A DNA stretch of 64,000 nt from Poriferisodalis sp965204195. Lineage in GTDB: Bacteria; Actinomycetota; Acidimicrobiia; Acidimicrobiales; Poriferisodalaceae. Shown here piece by piece: positions 18,380 through 27,893 of the stretch. The translations under genes were made by a program, and so were the position numbers. Under the pieces are notes generated by a model. It was not told the DNA's origin and did no database searches. It saw only the letters and a program-made list of their open reading frames with translations. Numbering within the stretch: the stretch's first letter is position 1; every line of letters starts with the position of its first letter. The stretch spans positions 2,666,001 to 2,730,000 of the forward strand of contig NZ_OZ241975.1 of NCBI RefSeq assembly GCF_965204195.1, in the 5' to 3' direction.

Positions 18380-19234
18380 TCATTGGCTCGAGCGCACCCG
18401 AGCCAGCGGGGTCGGGACGCCGGCAACTGGGGCGCGAGTGCGGAAGATGCAGCCGCCACCGGCTGTGCCGCCGCCGTCCGACGCCCCGCCGGTCACGATG
18501 TAGAGATCGCGCATGTCGCCACCGCCGAAGCAAACGCTGGTGACGAACTGGTCGGGAACCGGAACGGCGAGATCGGGCTCGCCGTCGGGTGTGTAGCGCT
18601 GTACTCGTGCCCCTTCGGCCAGCGCGACCCACACGCCTCCTTCGACGTCCACGGCCAGGCCGTCGGGCACCTTGCCCTCCCGCACGAACTCCCGGCGGTT
18701 GGTCACCGCATCACCGTCCACGTCAGAGACCCACACCCTGCCCGGGATGCTGTCGGAGTGGTAGAGCCGCGAACCGTCAGGCGAGAAGCCGATGCCATTG
18801 GTGAGCTGCACGTCGCCGTAGACCTCATCGGCTGTGCCGTCGAGGTTGATGCGGTACAGCTCGCCGGCCTCATCGGGTGCCGATAGATCGAACGGGTTGC
18901 GCCTCAGCGAGCCCACGTATACGCGCCCCAAAGAATCAGTGTGCATGTCGTTGAAACCAGCGACGTCGGGAGCGAACAGCACTTCCGAGCCGGCGTCGGT
19001 GACGTGCTGGATGTTGCGACCGCTCACCACCACACCGCCGTCGGCGTGCAGCACCATGCCGCCCACGCCCCTGCGCTTCGGCACCACGATCTCGATCTCG
19101 CCATCGGGCCGCCTGCGGCGCACGCCGCCGTTGGGCACGTCGGAGAAGTAGAAGTTGTCGTGCTCGTCCACCCGCGGACCCTCGATCAGGCCCCATCCCG
19201 AACTCAGCATCTCCAACTCGAAATCAGCGCCCAT
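18380..19234 (-). CDS. SMP-30/gluconolactonase family protein
   Basis: A 284-residue six-bladed beta-propeller of the SMP-30/gluconolactonase/LRE family. Visible blade motifs include GLIEGPRVDEHDNFYFSDVPNGG, LTNGIGFSPDGSRLYHSDS and VPDGLAVDVEGGVWVALAEG, whose Glu, Asn and Asp residues bind the catalytic metal. It probably hydrolyses a lactone or ester. A second family member lies at 29 kb. It is followed 25 bp later by an alpha/beta hydrolase on the same strand; two hydrolases in one unit suggest a ring-cleavage or lactone pathway. Confidence 0.85.
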   Translation of the reverse strand: MGADFELEMLSSGWGLIEGPRVDEHDNFYFSDVPNGGVRRRRPDGEIEIVVPKRRGVGGMVLHADGGVVVSGRNIQHVTDAGSEVLFAPDVAGFNDMHTDSLGRVYVGSLRRNPFDLSAPDEAGELYRINLDGTADEVYGDVQLTNGIGFSPDGSRLYHSDSIPGRVWVSDVDGDAVTNRREFVREGKVPDGLAVDVEGGVWVALAEGARVQRYTPDGEPDLAVPVPDQFVTSVCFGGGDMRDLYIVTGGASDGGGTAGGGCIFRTRAPVAGVPTPLARVRSSQ

Positions 19235-19328
19235 GTCTCATCCCCCTGGCGTCGACGGGCAGGCATAGGTCGCGCCCGCCGCAGTGTGGCGACCATAACG
19301 AACGCAAGGCCGCAGCGACGGGGCTTGC

Positions 19329-19964
19329 TCAGCTGGACGGGCTGAACTGGATTGGGAGGGGGTGGCCGGTGCGGGTGAACAGGTCTTGCAGCATCCGCAG
19401 CGTCATGCCCCAGATCACCCGTCCGTGGCCGACTTCGATTCCGGGGAAGCGCTCGTCGGGTCGAGGCGGGTAGTGATAGTCGATGTGGTGTCGAGGGTCG
19501 GCCAGTTCTGCCACCGACACCCAGAACGCGTCGGCCACCTCGTAGTTCAGCGTCAGTTCAGGGCGGGCGCCGTCGAGCCAGCACACGTGCGGCGTCACCC
19601 GCAGTGCCGCGCCGCGCCAGCGCGGGTTGCCTTCGAGGTCGTTGAGCCGGCCGAGCCAGCGCACCCCGGCGTGCGCGGTGATGTCGAATCCGATCTCTTC
19701 GCGGCTCTCGCGCACCGCCGTGTCGAACGTGTCGTCGTCGTCGGGCTCGGTGCGCCCTCCCGGAAACGCCATGTGGCCCGACCACGGGTCGCCGTCGCGG
19801 GTGGCTCGTTCGATGAAGAGCATCTCGGGGCCGCTGTCACCCGAGCGCACCGCTGCGGCGACGGCGGCAGTCGGGCCGTGATGCGGTGTATCGAGGTTCT
19901 GGCTGAGCACTGCCGACAGGCGTCCCGCTTCGAACGCCTCAGTGACAGAGCGCAGACCGACCAC
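19329..19964 (-). CDS. NUDIX hydrolase, CoA pyrophosphatase-like
   Basis: A 211-residue NUDIX protein with the box from GGRTEP through RESREEIGF, preceded by GHMAFPGG, the arrangement of the NudL/PCD1-like CoA pyrophosphatases, which cleave CoA or acyl-CoA to phosphopantetheine and 3',5'-ADP. The extra Leu/Pro pattern PPRPDERFPGIEVGH also fits that group. In a genome dense with CoA enzymes a CoA-pool housekeeping role is plausible. It diverges from the acyl-CoA dehydrogenase gene 74 bp upstream. Confidence 0.85.
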   Translation of the reverse strand: MVGLRSVTEAFEAGRLSAVLSQNLDTPHHGPTAAVAAAVRSGDSGPEMLFIERATRDGDPWSGHMAFPGGRTEPDDDDTFDTAVRESREEIGFDITAHAGVRWLGRLNDLEGNPRWRGAALRVTPHVCWLDGARPELTLNYEVADAFWVSVAELADPRHHIDYHYPPRPDERFPGIEVGHGRVIWGMTLRMLQDLFTRTGHPLPIQFSPSS

Positions 19965-20038
19965 GGCCTCGCAGCGTAGGTCGGACGCATGCGACGGCTC
20001 TCAGTTCGCCCCTGAACACCGCTGCTACCGTCGCCGCG

Positions 20039-21253
20039 ATGACTGCTGCCGACGCTGACAACTCGATCGCTGCGGGCGATCCGCCGACGGGCATGGACGC
20101 AGGATCGTTCGAAGCGTTCGTCAGCGAAGTCAGCCAATTCCGCGACACGGTCGTGGCCCCCAACGTGAACCGCTGGGAGAGCGAGAAGCGCATGGCACTC
20201 GAGGCCCTGCGGGACGCCTCAGAGATAGGGCTGCTGGCGATGGAGGTGCCGGCCGAGCTGGGCGGGCTCGGGATGAGCTTCGCCCAGAAGTGTCGCATCA
20301 TCGAGGTGCTGAGCGCCGTGTCGATGCCGTTCGCCTTCAGCCTGGTGAACACCGGCAACGTCGCATCGCGGGTGGCTCGGCTGGGCAGCGACACCCACCG
20401 CGAGCGCTACCTGGCTGACCTGATGGCCGGACGCCGGTTCGGATCCACAGCGCTGACCGAGCCAAGCGCCGGCAGCGACTTCGCCAACATCGCCACCACC
20501 GCGACGCCCGTCGACGGCGGTTGGCGGCTTGACGGTGCCAAGGCATGGATCACCAACGCCGCACACTCCGACGTCATCTTCTGTTATGCGCAGACGCGGC
20601 CCGGCTCGCGGGGTCGAGGCATTGCGTTGTTCCTGATCGACGGCACCCAGCCCGGATTCGAGCGGCTGCCGCCGTACGAGCTGGCCGGAGGTCACCTCAT
20701 CGGCACCGGAGGGTTCCGACTGGATGGCTACATGGCCGCCGCCGAAGATCTTCTTAGCCCTGCAGGAGAAGCTTTCATCGCGGCCTTGTCGAGCGTGAAC
20801 GGTGCCCGCACCTACGTCGCCGCAATGTGCTGCGCCATGGTGGAGGCCACCCTCGCGAGCGCAGTTCGTTACGGAGCCGAGCGGGAGGCATTCGGCAAGC
20901 CCATCATCGCCCATCAAGGTCTGGCGTGGAAGTTGGCCGGAGTGCAGAACCGCCTCGAAGCCGCCCAGCTGCTCACCGCCCGCGCCATCGAAGCCGTCAC
21001 CACCTCGCTGCGCACGGGTGATGCGAGCGGTGCGATTCTGCCGGCTGCCCATGCCAAGAAGTTCGCCACCGAGACGGCCGAAGCCGACATCGCCACCTGC
21101 ATCCAAGCCATGGGCGCCGAGGGCCTGCGCAGCGACCACCCTGGAGGCCACCACCTCATCGGTGCACGCATCGCGAACTATGTGGACGGCAGCACCGAGA
21201 TCCAGACCGACCGCATCGCCCGCTCACTCGCCGCCACGTACGCGACTGGCTGA
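20039..21253 (+). CDS. Acyl-CoA dehydrogenase
   Basis: A 404-residue flavoprotein with the standard ACAD domains: helical N-domain, central beta domain with FGSTALTEPSAGSDFANI and DGAKAWITNAAHSD, and C-terminal helices with YGAEREAFGKPIIAHQGLAWKLA. It oxidises acyl-CoA to enoyl-CoA and passes electrons to ETF. The segment that carries the catalytic Glu in medium-chain enzymes reads YVDGSTEIQ here, so that position seems to be Asp, or the base lies elsewhere as in isovaleryl-type enzymes. ATG 20039 lacks a clear ribosome site. Confidence 0.9.
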   Translation: MTAADADNSIAAGDPPTGMDAGSFEAFVSEVSQFRDTVVAPNVNRWESEKRMALEALRDASEIGLLAMEVPAELGGLGMSFAQKCRIIEVLSAVSMPFAFSLVNTGNVASRVARLGSDTHRERYLADLMAGRRFGSTALTEPSAGSDFANIATTATPVDGGWRLDGAKAWITNAAHSDVIFCYAQTRPGSRGRGIALFLIDGTQPGFERLPPYELAGGHLIGTGGFRLDGYMAAAEDLLSPAGEAFIAALSSVNGARTYVAAMCCAMVEATLASAVRYGAEREAFGKPIIAHQGLAWKLAGVQNRLEAAQLLTARAIEAVTTSLRTGDASGAILPAAHAKKFATETAEADIATCIQAMGAEGLRSDHPGGHHLIGARIANYVDGSTEIQTDRIARSLAATYATG

Positions 21254-21298
21254 ACCTGCCGCATCGCCGTTTCCCTGCCGCCCCACAGGCGACAGGTT
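21253..21298. terminator. Bidirectional terminator hairpin
   Basis: A 10-bp stem with one mismatch (AACCTGCCGC at 21253-21262, GCGACAGGTT at 21289-21298) and a 26-nt loop fills the gap between the convergent acyl-CoA dehydrogenase and CoA-transferase stops. Confidence 0.5.
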
Positions 21299-21310
21299 GA
21301 ATCACGGCAC

Positions 21311-22498
21311 TCAGCCGAAGACACCTTCTTCCCGCAGTGCGGTGATGTCGTCCCACGTGTAGCCGTGCTCGAGCAAGACCTCCTCGGTGTGCTGCCCCAG
21401 TTCGGGCGCAACGGCGCCAGGCTCCAGCGGAGTGGCTGACATGCGGATCGGGGTGCCGATCACCGTGCGTGCGCCCTCGGGATGCTCCACCCGGTGCAGG
21501 TAGCCGTTCTCGTACATCGACTCGTCGGCCACGATCGCCTCGTAGTCGCGGACCAGCCCGTAGCGGACCCCGGCCCCAGTGAGCACCGCCTCCCACTCGT
21601 CGAGGGTCCTGGTGAGGAAGACCTCGTCGATGATCGTGACCAGCTCGGCCCTGGCTTCCGAGCTCAGCATCAGGGCCAGGAACCGCTCGTCGTCGGCAAG
21701 GTCGGGCCGGTCGAGCAGCTTGGCGAACTCGGGCCATCCCGGTCCGGTGCCGCTGAGCAGGTGGATCCAGCCGTCGGCCGCCTCCACAGTGTGGAGCAGC
21801 GTGGGAACGAAAGCGTGGCCCGAATCGATGCGTTCGGGGTTGCGACCGGTCAGCAGGGTGTAGGTCATCTCCGACGCCTGGGCGTAGATCATGCCTCCCA
21901 CCAGCGACACGTCAACCCGCTGTCCAAGCCCGGTCTCGGTGCGATGGAGCAGCGCAGCAAGAATGCCGGTGACCATGTTCTGGCAGCCGACATGGTCGGA
22001 GATGACAGCCCCATTCATGATGGGGGGTCCGCCGTCGATCCGGGTGGCGAACATGAGCCCGCCTTCTGCCTGACCGGACGAGTCGGCTCCCTCCCGTATC
22101 GCCTTGGAGCCGACCGGCCCGAAGGTCGAACCGGTGGCGTACACGAGCCGTGGATTGATGGACGACAGGTGCTCATACGACAGGCCCCAAGCCTCCATGG
22201 TCCCGGGCACGAAGTTGTGGATCAGGACATCGGTCGTCTCGACGAACCGCTCGAGTGCTCGCTTCCCGCCGGGAGTGCGCAGATCAAGCGTGACCGACCG
22301 CTTCCCTCGGTTGCACGCCTCGTAGTACGGGTTTCGTGGATCGGTGGGCGACACGGGGATCACCCGGGCGAGGTCGCCCATTCCCGGCAGCTCGATCTTG
22401 ATGACCGAGGCTCCCATGTCGTGCAACGTCGCCGCAGCTTGAGGGCCCTGCACCAAGATGGACAAGTCGAGGACGATGTAGTCGTCAAGCGCTCCCAT
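21311..22498 (-). CDS. Family III CoA-transferase (CaiB/BaiF)
   Basis: A 395-residue CaiB/BaiF enzyme starting MGALDDYIVLDLSILVQGPQAAATLHDMGASV. The catalytic Asp is in NGAVISDHVGCQNMVTG. YVVATGSTFGP-like and GLGQRVDVSLVGGMIY segments are family-typical. It probably activates a carboxylic acid by CoA transfer. It differs substantially from the family member at 4.3 kb, so a different substrate is likely. Convergent with the acyl-CoA dehydrogenase and divergent from the aminotransferase gene. Confidence 0.88.
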   Translation of the reverse strand: MGALDDYIVLDLSILVQGPQAAATLHDMGASVIKIELPGMGDLARVIPVSPTDPRNPYYEACNRGKRSVTLDLRTPGGKRALERFVETTDVLIHNFVPGTMEAWGLSYEHLSSINPRLVYATGSTFGPVGSKAIREGADSSGQAEGGLMFATRIDGGPPIMNGAVISDHVGCQNMVTGILAALLHRTETGLGQRVDVSLVGGMIYAQASEMTYTLLTGRNPERIDSGHAFVPTLLHTVEAADGWIHLLSGTGPGWPEFAKLLDRPDLADDERFLALMLSSEARAELVTIIDEVFLTRTLDEWEAVLTGAGVRYGLVRDYEAIVADESMYENGYLHRVEHPEGARTVIGTPIRMSATPLEPGAVAPELGQHTEEVLLEHGYTWDDITALREEGVFG

Positions 22499-22602
22499 CG
22501 CCGGATCGTAACCCCGCCCGCTTGCTGCATTTCTGGGTGCCGGGAATCCGCCGGTATGTCAGGATGCTGCTCATCAAGATCTTCTCGTCGAGTGAGGCAG
22601 TT

Positions 22603-23826
22603 ATGAGCGAGCCGATGCCAACTTCGAAGTCTCAAGAGCTGTACGAACGGGCGAAGGCCGTGGTTCCCAAGGGCGTGTACGGCCATTACGGCCCCGCCGT
22701 CATCGAGGACGGCCCGGTCTTCTTCTCATCGGCAGAGGGCGCCCGCTTCACCGACGTGGACGGCAACTCCTACATCGACTGGATGTGCGCATACGGGCCG
22801 AACATCTTGGGGTACAACCATCCCGCCGTCGAGGAGGCCGCCGAGAAGCAAGCCGCCGACGGCAGCACGGTGAGCCTCGCGGCGCCGGTCATGGTCGAGC
22901 TGGCCGAGGAACTCGTCGACCTCGTGGAGGGGGCCGACTGGGCGCTGTTCGGCAAGAACGGTGCCGATGCGACCGGTCTAGCGGCGATGGTGGCCCGCGC
23001 AGCCACCGGGCGGCGGTACATCCTCAAGATCGAGGGCGGCTATCACGGCTCGGCGCCGTGGATGCAGGCGCCCGGCAACAAGGGCACCATCGCGGAGGAC
23101 CAAGCCTTCGTCATCGAGGTGCCGTGGAACGACGCCGACGCTGTGCAGGCGGCCATCGACGCGCATCCGGGCGACATCGCCTGCTTCATCTCATCGCCAT
23201 ACCACCACCCGGTGTTCGCCGACAACGAGCAGCCGGCGGAGGGCTACTGGGCCGCAGTCGAGCGGGCGTGCCGGGCTGCGGGCATCGTTGTGATCCTGGA
23301 CGAAGTGCGCAGCGGGTTCCGGATCGACTTGGCCGGCGCGCACGTCGCGTACGGATTCACGCCGGACCTCATGTGCTTCGGCAAGGCGATCGGGAACGGG
23401 CATCCGCTCGCAGCGCTGGCCGGCAGTGACGCGCTGAAGGAGGCCGCCGGCGAGACGTTCTTCACCGGCACCCAGTTTTTCAACGCGGCACCCATGGCCG
23501 CCGGGCTCGCCACGCTGCGAGAACTGCGCTCGTGCGATGCAGCCGCAGTCGCCACCGAGACCGGCACTCGCCTCGGAGCAGCGCTGACCGATGTGGCAGC
23601 GGCGCATGGACACGAACTGCGGGTGAGCGGCGTGCCCGCCATGCCGTACCTGCGCATCGTCGGCGAGGGCGGTTCGAAGTTCCATGCACGCTGGGTCGCC
23701 GAGTGCATCCGCCGGGGTGCCTACCTGCTCAGCTATCACAACAACTTCGTCTGCGCGGCGCACACCGACGACGACATCAAGCGCACCTGCGACATCGCCG
23801 ACGCAGCCTTCGCCGCACTCGACTGA
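22603..23826 (+). CDS. Class III aminotransferase (glutamate-1-semialdehyde aminomutase-like)
   Basis: A 407-residue PLP fold-type I enzyme resembling HemL: SQELYERAKAVVPKGVYGHYGP, TDVDGNSYIDWMCAYGPNILGYNHP, VILDEVRSGFR and the PLP lysine in DLMCFGKAIGNGHPLAALAG. It is probably an aminotransferase or aminomutase with a catabolic or biosynthetic role rather than HemL itself, since no tetrapyrrole genes are nearby. ATG 22603 is chosen; in-frame starts at 22522 and 22564 precede non-conserved sequence. The LLM gene follows 172 bp later. Confidence 0.85.
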   Translation: MSEPMPTSKSQELYERAKAVVPKGVYGHYGPAVIEDGPVFFSSAEGARFTDVDGNSYIDWMCAYGPNILGYNHPAVEEAAEKQAADGSTVSLAAPVMVELAEELVDLVEGADWALFGKNGADATGLAAMVARAATGRRYILKIEGGYHGSAPWMQAPGNKGTIAEDQAFVIEVPWNDADAVQAAIDAHPGDIACFISSPYHHPVFADNEQPAEGYWAAVERACRAAGIVVILDEVRSGFRIDLAGAHVAYGFTPDLMCFGKAIGNGHPLAALAGSDALKEAAGETFFTGTQFFNAAPMAAGLATLRELRSCDAAAVATETGTRLGAALTDVAAAHGHELRVSGVPAMPYLRIVGEGGSKFHARWVAECIRRGAYLLSYHNNFVCAAHTDDDIKRTCDIADAAFAALD

Positions 23827-23998
23827 GCTGCCCACTGAGCGCTGCTTCGGGACCTCCCTGTGCCGAGCACTGCGAATCCTGCGGCCGAACTGGCGAACTG
23901 CGAGTCTCATTCGCAGGCGGTCCGCCCGCAATGATCGGGAGCGCTGCCGCCCCGCTCGCCGACGTACGGCGCTGGCGGAGCGAAAGGAGCACATCGTC

Positions 23999-24835
23999 AT
24001 GAGGTACGGCTTCACGGTGCCCAACAACTTCGGGGTCGACGATCCCGCGGAGGTGGTCGCGCTGGCCGTCGAGGCCGAGCAGCTCGGCTTCGACTCTGTG
24101 TGGGTGAACCATCACGTCCTCAACGTGGGCTACGTGTGGGACCGGCTGGGCGAGCAGCCCTACCACGACGCGCTCGTGACGCTCACGTGGATGGCGGCAC
24201 ACACGTCACAAGTGCGCCTGGGAACCAGCGTGCTGGTGATGCCGTACCTGCACCCGATGGTGCTGGCCAAGGAATTGGCAACGCTGGACCGGCTGAGCGG
24301 CGGTCGCTTGGTGGTCGGGCTGGGAGTGGGCAGCCTGCCGGAAGAGAACGCGCTGCTCGGCGCGGAATACGACGACCGCGGCCGGCTCAGCAACGAGTTC
24401 ATCGAGGTGCTCGACCTGCTGTGGACCCAGCCCAGCGCCGACTACCGCGGGCACTACTACTCCTTCGAAGGCGCCGTGAGTTCGCCCAAGCCGTTGCAGC
24501 AGCCTCGACCTCCGATACTGATCGGCGGCAACCGCCCTCCGGCGCTGCGGCGCGTCGGCCGTCTGGGCGACGGCTGGCACCCGATGATGCTGTCGCCAGA
24601 GAGCGTCGCAAAGCGCCTGCCGGTGATCCGCGAGGCCGCCGAGGCGGCAGGGCGGTCAGGCATCCCCTCTGAGGTCTCCGTGCGCCGGACCGCCAACGAA
24701 GTGACTCCGGAGCTGGCTGCCAGCTATGCAGCCGTCGGGGTAACGGAACTCGTGGTCTCCTGGAACACCGGCGACATCGCCGAGATCAGCGAGGGCCTCG
24801 CCGCCTTCGCCGCCGAACACGGCATCGGCGGCTGA
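23999..24835 (+). CDS. LLM-class F420-dependent oxidoreductase
   Basis: A 278-residue luciferase-like enzyme: MRYGFTVPNNFGVDDP, AVEAEQLGFDSVWVNHHVLN, VRLGTSVLVMPYLHPMVLAKELATLDRLSGGRL and PPILIGGNRPPALRRVGRLGDGW. This is the third LLM paralogue of the window and is closest in layout to TIGR03619-type F420 proteins. ATG 23999 has AAAGGAG 9 nt upstream, so the longer open frame from 23684 is rejected. It follows the class III aminotransferase on the same strand. Substrate unknown. Confidence 0.87.
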   Translation: MRYGFTVPNNFGVDDPAEVVALAVEAEQLGFDSVWVNHHVLNVGYVWDRLGEQPYHDALVTLTWMAAHTSQVRLGTSVLVMPYLHPMVLAKELATLDRLSGGRLVVGLGVGSLPEENALLGAEYDDRGRLSNEFIEVLDLLWTQPSADYRGHYYSFEGAVSSPKPLQQPRPPILIGGNRPPALRRVGRLGDGWHPMMLSPESVAKRLPVIREAAEAAGRSGIPSEVSVRRTANEVTPELAASYAAVGVTELVVSWNTGDIAEISEGLAAFAAEHGIGG

Positions 24836-24857
24836 ACCGCTGGCCCATTTGCGCTGG

Positions 24858-25689
24858 CTACTTCGAGCGGAACGAGGCCTCCATCTCGTCGATGTCGAAG
24901 CCGCCGTGCGCCACGCCGTCGACGGCGTACTCGTAGAGCGCTGTCTTGAAGTAGAGGCTCAACGCGCTCACCACCACGCTCACGGCGAGGACGCCGATCG
25001 CGCCGACGGCGATGCCGATGTACAGGCCGATCCCGGGCACCAACGCGGCGATCAGCACGGCGACGAGGATGATCGGCAGGGCGATCACGAAGCCCAGCAA
25101 GCCGAACCCCGCCTGGGCGATGAGATTCTCACCCCACGTGCGGCGGACCAGCGACATGGAGTGCTTGACGCTGGCGAACGACCGGTAGTCGTCGATGATG
25201 ATGGCGGGAACGACGAGGTAGGTGGCCACGCCCCACGCCGCCTCGGCCAGGAATGTGAGCATCTGGCCCAGCCAGCCCAGGGCGCTCTCGCAGGAAGCGC
25301 AGCACCAGCCCGACGGTCAACGTGATGAGCGCCCAGCCGAGCAGGCTCGGCAGCCGTGACGCCGCCTTGCCCATCGCACTGCGCACCGTGGGGTCGCCGC
25401 CGGTCATACGCTCGTGCGCGCCGGCCACGAGTGCGCCTTCGAAGTACACCACCGTGGCCGTTGCCACGAATGCGAACACGAGCCCGAGCACGGCTGCACT
25501 GCCTTGGACACTCTCGGCGCCCCCGCTTGTATCGAAGCTGCCGGTCACGAAGCCGACCACCGCCGCCGCAGCGGCGATGGCCAGGATGGTCAGCATGCTG
25601 AGGACGGGCAGCCACAGCAGCTCGCGATCCTGTTTCAGCAGCGACCACGAGTTCTTGGTCAGCCGCCAGGTGTTGGCGAATCGGCCCAT
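24858..25689 (-). pseudogene. Frameshifted multi-pass membrane protein (DUF6159-like)
   Basis: Two overlapping frames together encode one membrane protein of about 277 residues. The first part (from ATG 25689, MGRFANTWRLTKNSWSLLKQD) has three or four helices and ends in LLGWALITLTVGLVLRFLRE; the second continues SALGWLGQMLTFLAEAAWGVATYLVVPAII to the stop at 24858. The switch, worth one extra base, lies near 25283-25293. The joined sequence resembles the DUF6159 family, whose function is unknown. Either the gene is recently broken or the base is a sequencing error; the rest of both halves shows no decay, which favours a very recent event or an error. Confidence 0.75.
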
Positions 25690-25801
25690 GGAGATGCTCC
25701 TTGCCTCCTCAGCCCTGCAGGCGGATCGATAACAAACCCCTGCGTCGCGGCTGGTGCACTGTGCACGGCCGAGCGTACTCAGCCCGCGCGACACCGGATC
25801 G

Positions 25802-27007
25802 TCAGTTTCGTGAACGCGCGGCGACCGGTGATTCGGGCTCAGCGACCTGTTCGGATCGTGCAGGCGCAGCGCGCGATCCGGTCGGCGTGCGGATCACCAT
25901 GGCCACCGAGAACAGCACGACGGCGCCGCCCAGGAACTGCATGGGCGTGACCGGCTCGCCGTGGATGAGCCAGGCCGTCCCCACGGCCACGATGTGCATC
26001 GCCAGCACGTACAACGACGAGCGGGCCACCTCGATGTGGCCGTGGCACCACGTCATCAGCACATGACCGAACACCCCGGTCACGAAGGCCACGATCACGA
26101 TCCACAGCCAATCCAGCCCGCCGAATTCGAAGAACTGGCTCGGTGTCACCATCAGCACCGTCGGCGGGACCGCGGCCACAAATGACCAGAAGTTGATGCC
26201 GGCCATCCACTCGATCGGGTCGACATCGGTAGACGCTCTGGCCATCCGGGTCAACACGAAATAGACGGTGAACGTCAGCACCGACATCGCCGTGAGGAAC
26301 AGCCCGAACCCGCTGGCACGGAACTCGCCGCCGGCACCCATGATCACGCCGACTGCACCGCCCACTCCGATCAGCGTGAAGACGATCTGGCGAACGCTCA
26401 CCCGGTCACCGAAGATCGGACCCACCAGCGCCAGGAGCATGGCCGGCTGCAGGGCCATCATCACCGACATCACCGAGATCGTGACTTCCTGCACGGCAGC
26501 GAAGACGAAGACCATGTTGATGCCGAACGACAGTCCCGGCAGCGCGGTTTGCCAGAACACCCGCCGCGACAACCACCGGCCTCGCAGCGCCAGCACCAAG
26601 AGCAGGAACGGCGTGGACATGCCGAAACGGATGAAGGCGCTCACCATCGCCGGTGCAGTGAGCAGCTTGGAGATCGGCGGCCCGAGGCCCCACGAGACGA
26701 CAACGAGGCCCATGACCAGCAGCGGCAGGGCACCGCCCGCGGTCCGCACCGATGTGGCACCGGTCGCGCCGCCCGCAGCCGAGCCTTCGGCCGGTGCGCG
26801 CCGCGCAACCGCGGCAACGCCGTTGAGTGGCGCTTCGACACCGCCCGCCCGGTCGATGGCCGGGGCGACATGGAAGACGGCGCCCGACGGCACGGCTGTT
26901 CCGCTGTCGCTCGCCGCAGCCGGCTGGCCCGCACCCCTCACCGGAGCGAGGCTACGGCCGCCAGGCACTGTGAGCCCGGGACCAGCCAAAGCTGTAAGCC
27001 ACACCAC
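25802..27007 (-). CDS. EamA/DMT-family transporter
   Basis: The core is a ten-helix drug/metabolite transporter with two EamA repeats, the first from ALPLLVMGLVVVSWGLGPPISKLL and the second from GFGLFLTAMSVLTFTVYFVL. It likely exports or imports a small metabolite. The frame is open from GTG 27007, but the first ~85 residues are Ala/Gly/Pro-rich with no helix; a GTG at 26749 just before the first helix is an alternative start and neither has a clear ribosome site. It diverges from the SDR gene at 27.1 kb. Confidence 0.82.
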   Translation of the reverse strand: MVWLTALAGPGLTVPGGRSLAPVRGAGQPAAASDSGTAVPSGAVFHVAPAIDRAGGVEAPLNGVAAVARRAPAEGSAAGGATGATSVRTAGGALPLLVMGLVVVSWGLGPPISKLLTAPAMVSAFIRFGMSTPFLLLVLALRGRWLSRRVFWQTALPGLSFGINMVFVFAAVQEVTISVMSVMMALQPAMLLALVGPIFGDRVSVRQIVFTLIGVGGAVGVIMGAGGEFRASGFGLFLTAMSVLTFTVYFVLTRMARASTDVDPIEWMAGINFWSFVAAVPPTVLMVTPSQFFEFGGLDWLWIVIVAFVTGVFGHVLMTWCHGHIEVARSSLYVLAMHIVAVGTAWLIHGEPVTPMQFLGGAVVLFSVAMVIRTPTGSRAAPARSEQVAEPESPVAARSRN

Positions 27008-27091
27008 GGCGGCCCAATACGCTGCGGTGCTGAACCCACGAGCAGAGTGGGCAGTGTGCGGGCTGTCGGTGCGGCGGCTGAGGAGGCCAAC

Positions 27092-27889
27092 ATGAACGAC
27101 GACGCCAGCGCGGGAGCCGAGGTCAGCCTGCCGCCCCAGTGGTCGGCCGACCTGAGCGGTCAGACGGCGTTCGTCACCGGCACCACGTCGGGATTGGGCC
27201 GCCGTTTCGCCACGGTGCTGGCTGCCTGCGGCGCCAGCGTGGTGATTTGCGGGCGGCGTGTGGAGCGGCTGAATGCCCTGGCTGGCGAGCTGGAGGCCAG
27301 CGGCGCCACCGTGTTGCCCATACCGCTCGACGTGACCGACACCGAGGCGCTCTTTGAGGCCGTCGCCACCGCCGAATCCCAGTTGGGAACTGTCCAGATC
27401 CTGGTGAACAACGCCGGCAAACCCGACGCTCGTCTAGCGCTCAAGATGGACCCAGCCTTCGTCGACGAGATGATCTCCACCAACCTCACGTCGCTGTTCC
27501 ACCTGTCGTGCGAGGTCGCACGCCGCCTGATCGCCGCCGAGCTGCCCGGCCGGATCGTCAACATCTCTTCGGGAGCCGCATTCAGGGCACCGCTGGGCAC
27601 CTCGATGTACGCGATCACCAAGAGCGCTGTGGTGCGCATGGCCGAAGTGCTGGCCCAAGAGTTCGCCCGCTACCACATCAACGTCAACACCATCGCCCCA
27701 GGCGCGTTCGACAGCGAGATGATGGATGGGATGCTCGAGCGCATGGGCGACTTCACCCAGATGTTCCCCCGTCGCCGCCTCGGCAAGCCCTCGCAGCTCG
27801 ACTCGACGCTGCTGTACCTGGTGTCACCGCTGTCTGACTTCGTGTCCGGCACCTGCATCACCGTCGACGACGCACAGGGCGCCGACTGA
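27092..27889 (+). CDS. SDR-family oxidoreductase
   Basis: A 265-residue classical SDR with TGTTSGLGRRFA as the dinucleotide loop, ICGRRVERL (Arg residues suggest NADP), NNAGKPDA, active-site Ser in VNISSGAAFRAPLG and the catalytic YAITKSAV. It is probably a ketoreductase or dehydrogenase. ATG 27092 has AGGAGG 6 bp upstream. Its stop is 4 bp before the start of the phytanoyl-CoA dioxygenase, which is followed by an SMP-30 lactonase, so the three likely act together. Confidence 0.9.
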   Translation: MNDDASAGAEVSLPPQWSADLSGQTAFVTGTTSGLGRRFATVLAACGASVVICGRRVERLNALAGELEASGATVLPIPLDVTDTEALFEAVATAESQLGTVQILVNNAGKPDARLALKMDPAFVDEMISTNLTSLFHLSCEVARRLIAAELPGRIVNISSGAAFRAPLGTSMYAITKSAVVRMAEVLAQEFARYHINVNTIAPGAFDSEMMDGMLERMGDFTQMFPRRRLGKPSQLDSTLLYLVSPLSDFVSGTCITVDDAQGAD

Positions 27890-27893
27890 GCCG

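Noticed and set aside
23684..23998. Longer N-terminus of the third LLM gene
   Set aside because: ATG 23999 has a strong ribosome site and the family N-terminus.
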